A stretch of 64,000 bases of DNA from Arthrobacter sp. AL12 (GCF_029960645.1 NZ_JASBQY010000009.1:1-64000), one strand, 5' to 3'; positions 19,270 through 27,200 are shown, counted from the stretch's first letter. The notes: generated by a model not told the origin, from the letters alone. Translations and numbers: made by a program.

Positions 19270-20274
19270 TCAGACGCCGGCGAGTGCCGTGGCTGCGGGC
19301 AGCTGCCGGCCCTGTGCCACCAGGCTCTGGCCCAGGGCGTAGCCGTCGGTCTTCGGCAGGACCTGGCGGCGGAGGTAGTCCTGGTTGCTGGCCGTAACGC
19401 TGAGGCCATCGCCGCCGTAGTGCTCGGTGCAGAGGATGCCCTGAAAGCCAACGGAGAGCGCCGTTTTGAACGCCTCGCGGTAGTTGATCAGGCCGCTTTC
19501 CATCGGTGCGGGCATGGCGACGTAGCTGTCACGGGCCACATCCTCATCGCGGATGTAGTTCTTCATGTGCCAGTAGTTGGAGTACGGGAGGATCTTGGCG
19601 ACCATCTCGCGCCAGTCCTCGATCGGGCGGTGCACCCGGATCAAGTTGCCGATGTCAGGGTTGATGCCGACGTTGGCCAGCCCGATGTCCTGGACCAGCT
19701 GCACGGACTGGTCGGCGGTGCCGAGGTAGGTGTCCTCGTACATTTCGAGCGAGAGCAGCACGCCGACCTCGGCCGCGTGCCGGCCAAGCTCCCGCAGGCG
19801 TGTCACGGCCTTGTCCCAGGTTTCCTTGTCCCCCACCGGGTCCTTGTAGCCCTCGACGGTCCAGAACCAGAGCTGCTTCTGCTGCTCCGCGGTGATGGCC
19901 TGGTGCAGCCCGAAGGAGACAACCTCGCAGCCGAGCTCCGCGGCGGCGTCGATCGTGCGGTGGCTGTAGGCCAGGTTCGCTTCCCAGTTGCCTTCCTCGA
20001 TGACGCTACGGCGGATGGCGGAGATGACGGGGATGCCGATGCCCACGGTTGCGGCGGTCTGCTTGAATTCGGCGAGGCGGGCGGGGCTGAGGTCACCGGG
20101 GCGGACCCAGCTGTCGGTGAGGTCCGCGTTGGTGAAGCCCGCGTCCTTGACCTCGGTGAGGACTTCGGCCCACGCGGAGGCCTCGGCGTCGTTGACGTGG
20201 TTACCTTGCGCGTCGGTTCCCGGGAACTGCAGCAGCGCTGCCGTGATGGGCCAGTTTTCGGCTGTGTAAGCCAT
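19270..20274 (-). CDS. TIM-barrel sugar-phosphate isomerase/epimerase (EryC-like)
   Basis: The 334-residue protein belongs to the xylose-isomerase-like TIM-barrel fold (AP endonuclease 2 family). Likely metal ligands are Glu in LSLEMYEDT, Asp-His type residues in GINPDIGNLIR and YWHMKNY, and Glu in ILCTEHYGGDG. Related proteins epimerise or racemise keto-sugars and their phosphates; EryC of Brucella, a tetrulose-phosphate racemase, is from this superfamily. It is the first gene of the eight-gene operon, with GAAGGAGTGAACCC before ATG 20274 and the promoter and operators directly upstream. Hydroxypyruvate isomerase or tagatose epimerase are alternatives by fold. Confidence 0.75.
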   Translation of the reverse strand: MAYTAENWPITAALLQFPGTDAQGNHVNDAEASAWAEVLTEVKDAGFTNADLTDSWVRPGDLSPARLAEFKQTAATVGIGIPVISAIRRSVIEEGNWEANLAYSHRTIDAAAELGCEVVSFGLHQAITAEQQKQLWFWTVEGYKDPVGDKETWDKAVTRLRELGRHAAEVGVLLSLEMYEDTYLGTADQSVQLVQDIGLANVGINPDIGNLIRVHRPIEDWREMVAKILPYSNYWHMKNYIRDEDVARDSYVAMPAPMESGLINYREAFKTALSVGFQGILCTEHYGGDGLSVTASNQDYLRRQVLPKTDGYALGQSLVAQGRQLPAATALAGV

Positions 20275-20301
20275 GGGTTCACTCCTTCGTGGAATCCTGT
20301 T

Positions 20302-20336
20302 TCCTATAGGATTTACTATCCAAAGGATGTTGTCAA
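20302..20336 (-). promoter_or_regulatory. Operon promoter -35 box and main GntR operator
   Basis: On the minus strand TTGACA (20331-20336) is a consensus -35 box. About 17 bases on, where the -10 element should lie, is the palindrome TCCTATAGGA (20302-20311). The same palindrome occurs before the adjacent GntR gene, so I take it as that regulator's site. Binding here would block RNA polymerase directly. Confidence 0.65.
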
Positions 20337-20369
20337 GATCACATCCGGGTTTCTGGCAACAATCAAAGA

Positions 20370-20379
20370 TCCTATAGGG
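20370..20379. promoter_or_regulatory. Upstream copy of the GntR operator
   Basis: TCCTATAGGG matches the operator palindrome in nine of ten bases, centred 68 bp from the promoter-overlapping site. Two sites at this distance could support looping between dimers. The spacing is seen; the looping is inference. Confidence 0.55.
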
Positions 20380-20498
20380 CAGTCTCCGGGAGGGGAAGGC
20401 CCCGCGAACACCCAGGGTTGGCGCGCTGGTCGGACGGCGGATAATCCCCCGGAGTCAGCCCGAATAGAGCTCGGATTGAGCTCAGCCTGGGGCGGGGA

Positions 20499-21209
20499 TC
20501 AGCCGGCCGGGGCGTCGGCGATGGCGCGGCCACGCACCTTTTGCACGTGGTCCGCCATCGCATGGGCGGCTTTCTCCGGGTCACCGGAAGCGAAGGCGTC
20601 CAGGACTGCCTGGTGCTCGGCAATGGCATTTTCAGCGTCGGTGATGCCGACTCCCCCGAAGAGGCGGAAACGCTGAACCTGCCCGCCGAGGGCCGCATAG
20701 GCGGCGACCATGAACTGGTTGCCGGTAAGTTCCGCGATCAGCCGGTGGAACCTCTCGTCCGCTTCCAGATAGTCGCGATACTCGGCGAACGACGGACCTC
20801 GCGGCGCGGTTTTGAGGTCAGCGACCGCCTGCCCCAGTTCAGCGAGCCGCCCTGGCGTCAAGCGGCCGCAGGCGAGGCGGGCGTTGACGGGCTCAATCGC
20901 CAGGCGTGCCTCCATGAGCTCAGCGAAGTCTTCCCTGGTGAACATGGGTGCAACCCGGTAGCCCTTCAGCGCCACCCGCCGCACCATGCCGGTGTGCTCC
21001 AACCGTGCCAGCGCTTCCCGCACCGGCGTCGGTGACACATCGAGCTCCCTGGCGGTGCCGTCGATGCTCACCGCGGCCCCGGGCTCAAGCCGCCCGTCCA
21101 TGAGCGATGCCAGGAGCTCTTCATAAACGTGATCAGCCAGGACCTGGCGGCTGACGGGACGGCCGGCGGGGCGGGCCTCAGGCCGGCTCCCGGGCGAAGC
21201 TGGTTGCAT
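20499..21209 (-). CDS. GntR/FadR-type (FCD) regulator of the tetritol operon
   Basis: A 236-residue repressor-type protein with an N-terminal winged helix (VLADHVYEELLASLMDGRLEPG, LDVSPTPVREALARLEHTGMV) and a C-terminal all-helical FCD ligand domain (FAELMEARLAIEPVNARLA, FHRLIAELTGNQFMVAAY, EHQAVLDAFASGDPEKAAHAMADHV) with the His and Asp residues typical of metal-binding FCD pockets. ATG 21209 (MQPASPG) is chosen over the TTG two codons earlier, because the AGGA inside the upstream operator is then well placed as Shine-Dalgarno. It lies 224 bases upstream of the operon it probably controls, in the same direction. Confidence 0.88.
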   Translation of the reverse strand: MQPASPGSRPEARPAGRPVSRQVLADHVYEELLASLMDGRLEPGAAVSIDGTARELDVSPTPVREALARLEHTGMVRRVALKGYRVAPMFTREDFAELMEARLAIEPVNARLACGRLTPGRLAELGQAVADLKTAPRGPSFAEYRDYLEADERFHRLIAELTGNQFMVAAYAALGGQVQRFRLFGGVGITDAENAIAEHQAVLDAFASGDPEKAAHAMADHVQKVRGRAIADAPAG

Positions 21210-21216
21210 GATCAAA

Positions 21217-21226
21217 TCCTATAGGA
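21217..21226 (-). promoter_or_regulatory. GntR operator overlapping its own ribosome site
   Basis: A perfect TCCTATAGGA lies 8 bases before the GntR start codon and includes the AGGA that would pair with 16S rRNA. This predicts autoregulation; because the site is inside the transcript leader it would act as a roadblock. Confidence 0.65.
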
Positions 21227-21257
21227 CTGGCCGAATCCTGAAGTCCTCCAGTCGCTC

Positions 21258-21440
21258 ACACGGGGCATGCCCATTCTTCACCCCCTCGCCCGTGGGACAT
21301 GCCCATCCTTCACGCCCTCGCCCGCGGGACATGCCCATCCTTAAAGGCGAACAGTGGGCAGAATGGCATTCTGCCCACTGTTGGTGGCGGCGGGGGGACA
21401 TGTCCCGTGGGCACGGTGGCGGCGGGGGGACATGTCCCGT
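21258..21440. repeat. Composite intergenic repeat, copy B
   Basis: Same order as copy A at 12548-12700. GGGGCATGCCCAT at 21262 and GGGACATGCCCAT at 21294 and 21326 (spacing 32 bp), each followed by TCTT or CCTT. A palindrome with 16-bp arms (21350-21365 and 21367-21382) has the same arm sequence AACAGTGGGCAGAATG as copy A. Two GGGGACATGTCCCGTGG sites follow, about 33 bp apart. It lies downstream of the Old Yellow Enzyme gene and upstream of the GntR gene, both on the minus strand. The linkers between motifs differ from copy A, so the motifs themselves seem to be conserved. Confidence 0.85.
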
Positions 21441-21474
21441 GGTGGTGGTGGCGGTGCCGTGCCGCCGGACGGTG

Positions 21475-22548
21475 CTAGTTCTGGTAAGCCGGGTAGTCGG
21501 TATAGCCCTCGGCACCGTCGCTGTAGAAGGTGGACGGGTCCGGCTCGTTGACCGGGAGTCCTTCACGCCAGCGGCGGACCAAGTCCGGGTTCGCGATGGC
21601 CGGGCGTCCGACGACGACGGCGTCAGCATGGCCGTCGGCGACCAACGCCTTTGCTTCCTCGCGGGTGGTGATGACGCCGAAGCCCGAGTTCAGCAGGAAG
21701 GTTCCGCCAAAACGGGTGCGCAGATCCTGCACCAGCTCACTGGTGGTGGGGTCCTTGTGCAGCACGCTCAGGTAGGCGAGCTTCAGGGGCGCCAGGGCAT
21801 CGACCAGAACCTTGTAGGTCTCGGTGACATCGGCCGCGTCCAGTTCGGTGGCACCCTGGACATTGTGCTCGGGTGAGATGCGGATTCCGACCCGGTCCGC
21901 GCCAACCGCGTCCACCACGGCCCGGGCCACTTCAATGACGAAGCGCGCGCGGTTCGCGGGCGAGCCGCCGTAGACGTCGTCGCGCTGGTTGGCGGACGGC
22001 GCCAGGAATTCGTGCAGCAGGTACCCGTTCGCAGAGTGCAGCTCGACGCCGTCGAACCCGGCCGCAATCGCGTTGCGGGACCCCGTGACGAACTCCTGGA
22101 CGATGCCCGGCAGTTCTTCGGCGGTCAGGGCGTGCGGGACGGGGAACGGCTTTTTCCCCTCGTAGGTGCGGGTCTCGCCGTCGATCGCGATGGCGCTGGG
22201 CGCGACCACCTGGTGGCCACCGTTGGTGTCCTCGTGCGTGACGCGTCCGGCGTGCATGACCTGGGCGAAGATTCGGCCGCCCTCGGCGTGCACGGCAGCG
22301 GTGACCTCGGCCCAGCCCTTGAGCTGTTCCTCGGTGACCAGGCCCGGCTGGCCCGGGAATCCCCGGCCGGCCGGGCTTGGATAGGTGCCCTCACTGACGA
22401 TCAGGCCGAGGGATGCCCGCTGCCGGTAGTGCTCGACAACCAGCGGGCCGGGAATGCCCTCCTTGCCGGAGCGGACGCGGGTCAGCGGCGCCATCACAAG
22501 TCGGTTGGGCAGTTCCAGCTCGCCGAGAGTCATCGGGGAAAACAGCAT
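21475..22548 (-). CDS. Old Yellow Enzyme family alkene reductase
   Basis: A 357-residue FMN-dependent ene-reductase of the NemA/xenobiotic reductase type. Visible family marks are the start LFSPMTLGELELPNRLVMAPLTR, QVMHAGRV, HSANGYLLHEFLAPSANQRDD with the paired His/Asn-type substrate residues and catalytic Tyr in DDVYGGS-type sequence, RIS, and the FMN-binding VVVGRPAIANPDLVRRW near the end. It reduces activated C=C bonds in enals, enones, nitro-esters or maleimides using NAD(P)H. ATG 22548 follows GAAAGGAACTGC. It is a single gene with the composite repeat after its stop. Confidence 0.93.
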   Translation of the reverse strand: MLFSPMTLGELELPNRLVMAPLTRVRSGKEGIPGPLVVEHYRQRASLGLIVSEGTYPSPAGRGFPGQPGLVTEEQLKGWAEVTAAVHAEGGRIFAQVMHAGRVTHEDTNGGHQVVAPSAIAIDGETRTYEGKKPFPVPHALTAEELPGIVQEFVTGSRNAIAAGFDGVELHSANGYLLHEFLAPSANQRDDVYGGSPANRARFVIEVARAVVDAVGADRVGIRISPEHNVQGATELDAADVTETYKVLVDALAPLKLAYLSVLHKDPTTSELVQDLRTRFGGTFLLNSGFGVITTREEAKALVADGHADAVVVGRPAIANPDLVRRWREGLPVNEPDPSTFYSDGAEGYTDYPAYQN

Positions 22549-22610
22549 GCGCAGTTCCTTTCACCAGGGATTGGGTTCACTGGCCACAACTGCGTAGCGT
22601 CTGCAACTAT

Positions 22611-22627
22611 TCCGGGTGAGACCCGGA
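22611..22627 (-). terminator. Short hairpin after the butanediol dehydrogenase gene
   Basis: TCCGGGT and ACCCGGA form a perfect 7-bp stem with a GAG/CTC loop directly after the stop at 22628. It is followed by few T residues, so it is a weak or factor-assisted terminator. Confidence 0.45.
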
Positions 22628-23686
22628 TCACTTCGGGTGGACGATGATCTTGACCGCGGTGTCGTTGTGGTGGATCAGGGTGTCGAAGCCCTTGTCCACG
22701 AGATCATCCAGGGCGATCCGACCCGTAATGAACGGTTTCAGGTCAACCTTGCCCTCCTGGACGAGCTTGATCGCGGCCGCGTGATCGCCGCAGTAGGCGA
22801 TGGTGCCGCGCAGGTCGATTTCCTTCAGGACGACCTTCTGCATGTCCACGGTGGCCGGGCGCCCCCAGATCGAGACGTTGACGACGACGCCGGCCGGCTT
22901 CACAACATCGAGCATGGTGTCCAGCACGGCATTCACGCCGGCACATTCAAAGGCCGCGTCGGCCCCCGCGCCGGCCGTCAGTTCCAGCACCCGCGCCTTG
23001 ACGTCATCAGTGCTCGGGTCCAGCACATGGTCCGCGACGCCCGAGGACACCGCTTTTTCCTTCCTGGCCGCCGACAGCTCGGTGACGATTGTGGTGACGC
23101 CCAGGCCCTTGAGGACCGCCGCGGTCAGCAGGCCAATCGGGCCCGCACCGCCGACGACGGCGACGTCCCCGGCTTTGACGTCGCCCCTGCCGACGGCGTG
23201 GTAGGCCACCGCGAGGGGTTCGATGAGGGCGGCTTCGTCCAGCGGGATGTCGCCGACGGGGTGGACCCACCGGGTGTCGACGACGACCTTCTCACTCAGG
23301 CCCCCGCCGCCGCCCGCCAGGCCGATGAAGCCGAGTTTGGTGCACAGGTTGTAGTGGCCGCTGAGGCACGGGCCGCATTCGTTGCAGACGATATAGGGTT
23401 CCACCACCACGCTGTCCCCCACGGCGAGCCCGGTCACGCCCTCCCCCAGTTCCTCGACCGTGCCGGAGAATTCGTGTCCCAGGGTGACCGGTGCTTCCTC
23501 GTGGGAAACCGGGTGGGGGTGGCCGGGCGGCGGGGTGAAGATCGGCCCTTCCAGGAATTCATGGAGGTCAGTGCCGCAGATCCCGCACCAGGCGACGGCG
23601 ATCTTCACTGCTCCGGGGCGCAGTTCCGGTTCCGGAATGTCTTCGATCCGGAGGACCTCACGGGCATGGAATCGTGCTGCTTTCAT
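22628..23686 (-). CDS. Zinc-dependent 2,3-butanediol dehydrogenase type alcohol dehydrogenase
   Basis: The 352-residue medium-chain dehydrogenase has the catalytic zinc ligands Cys37-region GICGTDLHEF and GHEFSG with Glu, the structural-zinc cysteine lobe CNECGPCLSGHYNLC, and the NAD fold GGAGPIGLLTAAVLKGLG. The spacing HPVSHEEAPVTLGHEFSGTV and the extended loop around PPPGHPHP are typical of BdhA-type (R,R)-butanediol/acetoin reductases. It probably interconverts acetoin and butanediol. It is encoded downstream of the flavin monooxygenase and facing the GAF-domain regulator, so a shared volatile alcohol or ketone substrate is likely. ATG 23686 has GAAGGAAC upstream, only about 10 bases from a strong hairpin. 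Confidence 0.88.
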   Translation of the reverse strand: MKAARFHAREVLRIEDIPEPELRPGAVKIAVAWCGICGTDLHEFLEGPIFTPPPGHPHPVSHEEAPVTLGHEFSGTVEELGEGVTGLAVGDSVVVEPYIVCNECGPCLSGHYNLCTKLGFIGLAGGGGGLSEKVVVDTRWVHPVGDIPLDEAALIEPLAVAYHAVGRGDVKAGDVAVVGGAGPIGLLTAAVLKGLGVTTIVTELSAARKEKAVSSGVADHVLDPSTDDVKARVLELTAGAGADAAFECAGVNAVLDTMLDVVKPAGVVVNVSIWGRPATVDMQKVVLKEIDLRGTIAYCGDHAAAIKLVQEGKVDLKPFITGRIALDDLVDKGFDTLIHHNDTAVKIIVHPK

Positions 23687-23708
23687 GGGTTGTTCCTTCG
23701 CATTACGG

Positions 23709-23742
23709 GCCGTGGATGCGCCCGGTCGGGCGCATCCACGGC
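23709..23742 (-). terminator. Strong hairpin between the monooxygenase and dehydrogenase genes
   Basis: GCCGTGGATGCGCCCG (23709-23724) and CGGGCGCATCCACGGC (23727-23742) are perfect reverse complements separated by two bases. It lies 78 bases after the monooxygenase stop and about 10 bases before the Shine-Dalgarno of the dehydrogenase gene. It can end or slow the upstream transcript; its closeness to the ribosome site suggests it may also modulate translation. Confidence 0.6.
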
Positions 23743-23819
23743 ATGTCGTTGGATTCTCACAAGGAGACCGTCACCCCCAGTGTGGTTCCCGGGGCTGTGA
23801 TTGTCACGGCCCGTCCGGG

Positions 23820-25610
23820 TCAGCGCGTGTGGTGCGTGGGCTGACGCTCGAAAACCGGCGTCGGCAGCCCCTCCATCCTGGCCTTGAGCTGCAGCGCCAG
23901 ATAGTTGGAATAGTGGCGGCTTTGGTGCAGATTGCCGCCATGGATCCACAGGTTGTCCACGTTGGTGGGTTTCCACATGTTGCGCAGTTCGCCTTCCCAC
24001 GGCCCCGGATCCTTGGGAGTGTCGGAGCCGAAGCCCCAGCACTTCCCGACGGCGTCGGCGACCTCGGGTGAGACCAGATCGGCCAGCCACCCGTTCATGG
24101 ACCCGTAGCCGGTGGCGTAGATGATGGCGTCCGCCTCCAGCTCCGCACCGCCGGCCATCACGACGGCGTTCCCGGTGATCTTGCCGACCTCGCCGTTGGC
24201 GAGCTTGACCCGGCCGTCGATGATCAGCTGCGAGGCGCCGACGTCAATGTAGTAGCCCGAGCCGCGCCGCAGGTACTTGAGGAACAGGCCGGAGCCGTCC
24301 ACGCCGAAGTCCAGGTCAAAGCCGACGGCCTCCAGCTGGGAGTAGAACTCGGCGTCCCGCTCGGCCATCTCCGCATAGACCGGAATCTGCGCTTCGGGCA
24401 GGATCCGGTACGGCAGCGAGGCGAACAGCAGATCGGCCTTCTCCGTGGTGACGCCGTTGGCGAGCGCCTGCTCGGAGTACAGGCCGCCGAGGGCCAGGTC
24501 CATGAGGGATTCGCTGCGGGCGATGTGGGTCGAGGACCGCTGGACCATGGTGACGTCCGCGCCGTGCTCCCAGAGATCGGCGCAGATATCGTGCGCCGAG
24601 TTGTTGGAGCCGATAACCACGGCCTTCTTACCGGTCCAGTCCCCGCCGCCCGGGTGCTTGGACGAGTGGTACTGCTCCCCCAGGAAGGAGTCGGCGCCGT
24701 CGAACGCGGGAACGCTCGGATACCCCGAGACGCCGAGGGCGAAGACGAGCTGCTGGGGGCGCAGGGTGACCGGTTCGCCGTCGCGCACTACCTCCACGAC
24801 CCACTCCTGTGCGGTGTCGTCGAAGCGCGCGTTGGTGCACTCGGTCTTGGACCAGTAGTTCAGTTCCATGATCCGCGTGTAGTTTTCCAGCCAGTCGCCG
24901 ATCTTGTCCTTGGCCGCGAACACCGGCCAGTCGTCCGGGAACTTGATGTAGGGCAGGTGGTCGTACCAGACCGGGTCGTGGAGGTGCAGGGACTTGTAGC
25001 GGTTCCGCCAGGAGTCGCCGGCACGCTCGTTCTTCTCGATAATGATGGTGGGCACGCCGAGCCGGCGCAGCCGTGCGCCCAGCCCGATCCCGCCCTGGCC
25101 GCCGCCGACGATGACGGTGTAGGGCTGGTCCTCGTAGCCGAGCCGGGCCTCCTGCTCTTCCTTCAGCTCCAGCCAGGACTTGCGGCCCTTGGTGATCTCG
25201 CGGGCGACGCCTTTCTCCCGGTTGGCACCCTTCTTTTCCTCGAAGCCCTTGAGCTCCTGCATGGTGGTGAGCAGGGTCCAGCATTTGCCGTTCCGGAGCC
25301 GCAGATGGGCGTAGCCGCGGGCCTGGGCGGTCTCGAAATTCACCCACGCCTCGGCGTTGGCAGCGTCGCCGGTGGCGTCCTCGGCCAGGGTCCAGTTGCT
25401 GGGCTGCGCGTCGTCCAGGGTCGCATCCAGCATCCGCCGGATCTCCTCCTTGCCCTCCAGGGTCTTGAGGTTCCAGGTGAAGGAGACGAAGTCGCGCCAG
25501 TACGAATCGTCGTCGAATAGCTCAAGCACGTCGTCGGTGTTGTGGCTGCGCAGCGCCTCATCGAACCGCGCCAGCCACGCCCCGACCACGCCATTTGGAG
25601 TCTCAGGCAT
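23820..25610 (-). CDS. Flavin-containing monooxygenase with N-terminal NTF2-like domain
   Basis: This 596-residue protein joins a SnoaL/NTF2-like domain (about 1-130, WLARFDEALRSHNTDDVLELF) to a class B flavoprotein monooxygenase. The FAD site is VIVGGGQGGIGLGARL near residue 165, the FMO fingerprint is FLGEQYHSSKHPG, the NADPH site is AVVIGSNNSAHDICADLW, and ATGYGSMNGWL closes the fold. Enzymes of this class add oxygen to ketones, amines or sulfides. The gene is divergent from the GAF-domain regulator at 25808 and upstream of a butanediol-type dehydrogenase, suggesting oxidation of a small ketone or alcohol. ATG 25610 follows AAGAGGAAAC. Confidence 0.85.
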   Translation of the reverse strand: MPETPNGVVGAWLARFDEALRSHNTDDVLELFDDDSYWRDFVSFTWNLKTLEGKEEIRRMLDATLDDAQPSNWTLAEDATGDAANAEAWVNFETAQARGYAHLRLRNGKCWTLLTTMQELKGFEEKKGANREKGVAREITKGRKSWLELKEEQEARLGYEDQPYTVIVGGGQGGIGLGARLRRLGVPTIIIEKNERAGDSWRNRYKSLHLHDPVWYDHLPYIKFPDDWPVFAAKDKIGDWLENYTRIMELNYWSKTECTNARFDDTAQEWVVEVVRDGEPVTLRPQQLVFALGVSGYPSVPAFDGADSFLGEQYHSSKHPGGGDWTGKKAVVIGSNNSAHDICADLWEHGADVTMVQRSSTHIARSESLMDLALGGLYSEQALANGVTTEKADLLFASLPYRILPEAQIPVYAEMAERDAEFYSQLEAVGFDLDFGVDGSGLFLKYLRRGSGYYIDVGASQLIIDGRVKLANGEVGKITGNAVVMAGGAELEADAIIYATGYGSMNGWLADLVSPEVADAVGKCWGFGSDTPKDPGPWEGELRNMWKPTNVDNLWIHGGNLHQSRHYSNYLALQLKARMEGLPTPVFERQPTHHTR

Positions 25611-25701
25611 GTTTCCTCTTTCCCTTGCTAACTGTGGGCCGGTCCCTATGCATGACGTTCAGTCCATGCCGTGACCCGCATCACAAGTACAGCTCGCCGG
25701 G

Positions 25702-25719
25702 GGTTACAATCAGGTTACA
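25702..25719. promoter_or_regulatory. GGTTACA direct repeat in the divergent promoter region
   Basis: GGTTACA occurs at 25702-25708 and 25713-25719, 11 bp apart, i.e. on the same face of the helix. It lies between the monooxygenase (start 25610) and the GAF-domain regulator (start 25808). It is the best candidate site for that regulator; this is inferred from position. Confidence 0.45.
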
Positions 25720-25807
25720 CAGAGCTCTCAAGCTCCTGGCCCGCGCCTCTGCCGGCCAGGAGGGTGGCAGCTGGCCGGGCGCGACGATTCGAGGGCGAGT
25801 TGGAACA

Positions 25808-27151
25808 ATGAGCATGCGGCACGGGAGTCGCTCCATCACGCAACTCTCGGACCTGAGGTCTTCTGCGCCGGCGGAATACGCCCGTGCCCTGCGGAAGGCG
25901 CACGAAGCAACGGTTTCCGGCACTCCGAACCCTCATTTGTCGCCGTCTCTCGTCAAGTCCTGGCAGCGTTCCCTCGCGCTGGGCATCAATCCGGACCAGC
26001 ACCGTCCGATCCACCGGCATGAAGTGTCAGAGGCGCGTTCGCTCAGTGCCGGCCACCGGCTGGCGGCAGTGATGCCTGCCCTGACCCAGTTGCTGGCCGA
26101 TGAGACCGCGACCGGGCGCCACCTGCTGATCGTGACCGATCATGAGGGCGAAGTGCTGTGGCGCGTCGGCAGCAAACAGGCGTTGAAACTCGCGGACTCC
26201 CTGGAGTTCGTGGAGGGGGCCGACTGGTCCGAGTCTGGGGTTGGCACCAACGCCATCAGCGAGGCCCTGGTGACGGGTGCCCCCGCGCAGCTCTTCTCGG
26301 CCGAGCACCTGGTGCGGACGCATCACGACTGGGCCTGCACGGCCTCGCCGATCCGCGACCCTTTGACGGGGGAAGTCATCGGCGTCCTGGACGTGTCCGG
26401 CCCGTTCGAATCCGTCACCCCGGACAGCCTGCGTCTGGTGCGCTGTGGTGTGCGGCTGGCAGAGGAGCTGCTGAAATCCGCCAGCCCGCCCGCGCCTGCC
26501 GGCCCCCGGAACGGGCAGGCTTCAGGGCCCGCTGCTGCGGGGCGCCCCGAGGCCGGGGTCCGGTCGCAGCTGACGCTGCGGCTGCTGGGGGACGCGCCGT
26601 CCGCTGCGCTCGACGGCGGCGCCCCTCGCCCGCTGACACTGCGCCGTGCCGAGATCCTGGCCCTGCTCGCCTCCCGGACCCAGGGCTGGAGCGCCGATGA
26701 ACTGGCCTACGAGATCCACGGCGACGCGGGCACTGCTGCGGCGATCCGGACCGAGATGCACCGGATACGCAACATCCTGGGCAATGTCGTAAAACCGAAC
26801 CCCTACAGGTTCTCCTCCGCCGTCACGGTGGTCACGGATGCCGCCCTCGTGGCTGGCCATTTGCGGGACGGCCGGGTCGCCGAAGCATTCGCGGCGTACC
26901 GGGCCAAATTCCTCAACCGTTCGACCAACCTCGCGGTCGGGTTCATGCGCGACGAACTCAATGACGCCGTCGGCGCCTCAATCCGGGCCAGCCGTGACGC
27001 CGGGTTGATGCTCCAGTGGTGCGCCAGCGACATGGGCTCCTGGGACGCTGCGGCGGCAGCCACGGCGGCCGTGCTGCTGGGGCCCCTGGATCCACGCTGC
27101 CAGCTGGTCAGCGCCCGGATGGAACGGCTCGACCGGGAGCTGCGGGCGTAG
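25808..27151 (+). CDS. GAF-domain transcriptional regulator (AcoR-like N-terminus, no AAA+ domain)
   Basis: The 447-residue protein opens with the helical stretch seen in AcoR-type activators (SPSLVKSWQRSLALGINPDQH), then a GAF sensor domain (about 75-215: LLIVTDHEGEVLWRVGS, EGADWSESGVGTNAISEAL, DWACTASPIRDPLTGEVIGVLDVSG). Classical AcoR continues with a sigma54 AAA+ domain; here it is missing. Instead the C-terminus has a winged-helix-like segment (LTLRRAEILALLASRTQGWSAD, RTEMHRIRNILG) of the kind used for DNA binding. It probably senses the substrate of the divergent monooxygenase/dehydrogenase genes. ATG 25808 is chosen because homology starts there. Confidence 0.8.
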   Translation: MSMRHGSRSITQLSDLRSSAPAEYARALRKAHEATVSGTPNPHLSPSLVKSWQRSLALGINPDQHRPIHRHEVSEARSLSAGHRLAAVMPALTQLLADETATGRHLLIVTDHEGEVLWRVGSKQALKLADSLEFVEGADWSESGVGTNAISEALVTGAPAQLFSAEHLVRTHHDWACTASPIRDPLTGEVIGVLDVSGPFESVTPDSLRLVRCGVRLAEELLKSASPPAPAGPRNGQASGPAAAGRPEAGVRSQLTLRLLGDAPSAALDGGAPRPLTLRRAEILALLASRTQGWSADELAYEIHGDAGTAAAIRTEMHRIRNILGNVVKPNPYRFSSAVTVVTDAALVAGHLRDGRVAEAFAAYRAKFLNRSTNLAVGFMRDELNDAVGASIRASRDAGLMLQWCASDMGSWDAAAAATAAVLLGPLDPRCQLVSARMERLDRELRA

Positions 27152-27182
27152 CTCCTGCGCCGTTGGTGCATGTGCCGGCAGC

Positions 27183-27200
27183 CCTAGCTCAACGCTAGGG
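27183..27200. terminator. Short convergent terminator
   Basis: CCCTAGC (27183-27189) and GCTAGGG (27194-27200) form a 7-bp stem between the regulator stop at 27151 and the minus-strand gene whose stop codon (27195-27197) is inside the stem. It could serve both convergent transcripts. Confidence 0.4.

Noticed and set aside
22549..22627. Possible riboswitch or attenuator in the leader of the Old Yellow Enzyme gene
   Set aside because: Only a short stem belonging to the downstream gene's terminator is seen; no conserved aptamer features.
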